This document shows positions 14,043-14,568 of a stretch of 14,568 nt of DNA, piece after piece (position 1 is the stretch's first letter; each line of letters starts with the position of its first letter). The notes below the pieces were generated by a model. The model was not told the origin of the DNA and ran no database searches. It saw only the letters and a list, made by a program, of their open reading frames with translations. The position numbers were made by a program, and so were the translations under genes. Location: positions 1-14,568 of the forward strand of contig QMLZ01000051.1 in assembly GCA_003646995.1 (NCBI GenBank), given 5' to 3'. This DNA is from Deltaproteobacteria bacterium. GTDB lineage: Bacteria > Desulfobacterota > DSM-4660 > Desulfatiglandales > Desulfatiglandaceae.

Positions 14043-14568
14043 ATGAATAATTTTCGCATAGGCATCATTTGGGGACAGCTAGATTATCTCACGGTCGGGG
14101 CCCTTTTTTCTCTCGGACTGACATCTTTTTCCATGATATTTGGGACATTGATCGGACTTATTGCCAGCATAGGCCGAATGGCGAAGAATAGAGTTATCAG
14201 GGCCTTATCGTCGGGTTATATAGATGTGATGCGCGGCATCCCTCTGCTCGCTCTACTTATTTGGTTTTTCTATGGGCTTTCGATCCTCATTGATTTTTCC
14301 TTTTCTCCTCTCTTTGCCGGGATCACGTGTCTTTCTCTCAAGTATAGCGGCTATTTAGCGGAAACGTTCAGGTCTGGAATCCAGGCAATTGAAAAAGGTC
14401 AATCAGAGGCCTCTTACTCACTTGGCTTTTCAAGATTCCAGAACTTTCGCCGTATTGTACTTCCCCAGGCTATTAGGATTGTTATTCCTCCCATAGGAAA
14501 CAGCTTTGTCAGTATGCTTCAAGATTCTTCCCTGGTGATGGTTGTGGGGATCTGGGAGCTGATGAAAC
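14043..14568 (+). CDS. Second ABC permease, His/Glu/Gln/Arg/opine family, 3' end outside window
   Basis: 175 codons are visible before the right edge. The ATG follows GGAG with seven bases between. MRGIPLLALLIWFFYGL, LKYSGYLAETFRSGI and the EAA loop QSEASYSLGFS followed by RIVLPQAIRIVIPP mark the same family as the first permease. The two are clearly related along their length and would form the heterodimeric channel. The visible part covers the first four helices; only about 40-50 residues should be missing. It is separated from the first permease by 221 bp holding the REP-like hairpins, an unusually large gap for such a pair, so its expression may be lower. Confidence 0.92.
   Translation, partial: MNNFRIGIIWGQLDYLTVGALFSLGLTSFSMIFGTLIGLIASIGRMAKNRVIRALSSGYIDVMRGIPLLALLIWFFYGLSILIDFSFSPLFAGITCLSLKYSGYLAETFRSGIQAIEKGQSEASYSLGFSRFQNFRRIVLPQAIRIVIPPIGNSFVSMLQDSSLVMVVGIWELMK

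Noticed and set aside
1..14568. CRISPR array, tRNA or rRNA genes, insertion sequences.
   Set aside because: No regularly spaced repeats, no cloverleaf or rRNA segment, and no transposase frame seen on either strand.

Overview
The window (about 14.6 kb, mid GC) looks like a catabolic gene cluster from an anaerobic Gram-negative bacterium, most plausibly of the Desulfobacterota type. I infer this from corrinoid methyltransferase proteins with a 2Fe-2S reductive activator, a ferredoxin-type 2-oxoacid oxidoreductase, a remnant of a tungsten-type aldehyde:ferredoxin oxidoreductase, and a solute-binding protein whose signal peptide lacks a lipobox cysteine. The taxon is an inference; there is no rRNA or other marker.

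Layout. 1-1577 (minus strand) holds a hydantoinase/oxoprolinase (HyuA-like) gene that runs off the left edge. It diverges from a RACE/ASKHA corrinoid-reductive-activator gene (1807-3663). A GntR/FCD regulator (3814-4443) follows behind its own strong promoter. A second good promoter at 4572-4600 starts a long plus-strand series: a DAO-family FAD oxidoreductase (4700-5872), an MttB-family methyltransferase without pyrrolysine (5909-7321), its corrinoid protein (7393-8040), a short Glu/Leu/Phe/Val-type dehydrogenase (8299-9426), a 2-oxoacid:ferredoxin oxidoreductase alpha subunit (9446-10567) and a fused beta-gamma subunit (10560-11852). After these come a polar-amino-acid-type ABC transporter: binding protein (12219-13013), permease (13159-13821) and a second permease cut by the right edge (14043 onward). 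The ATPase is expected beyond the window.

Two gene remnants sit in the gaps. Bases 8042-8213 carry the decayed C-terminus of an aldehyde ferredoxin oxidoreductase. Bases 11904-12134 carry the C-terminal third of a second corrinoid protein, about 79% identical in protein to the intact copy. The dehydrogenase/oxidoreductase cassette therefore lies between direct repeats of the corrinoid-gene 3' end. A pair of REP-like GC-rich hairpins separates the two permease genes.

How the genes may work together (inference): the ABC system imports a quaternary N-methylated amino acid (a betaine). MttB-like protein moves one methyl group to the corrinoid protein, which RACE keeps active by reducing Co(II). 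The FAD oxidoreductase strips remaining N-methyl groups or oxidises the amine. The dehydrogenase deaminates the freed amino acid, and the 2-oxoacid oxidoreductase converts the oxoacid to an acyl-CoA with reduced ferredoxin. That would be full oxidation of a betaine's methyl groups and its carbon skeleton from one locus. The substrate is unknown, and the methyltransferase that takes the methyl group from the corrinoid protein (MtgA-like) is not in the window.
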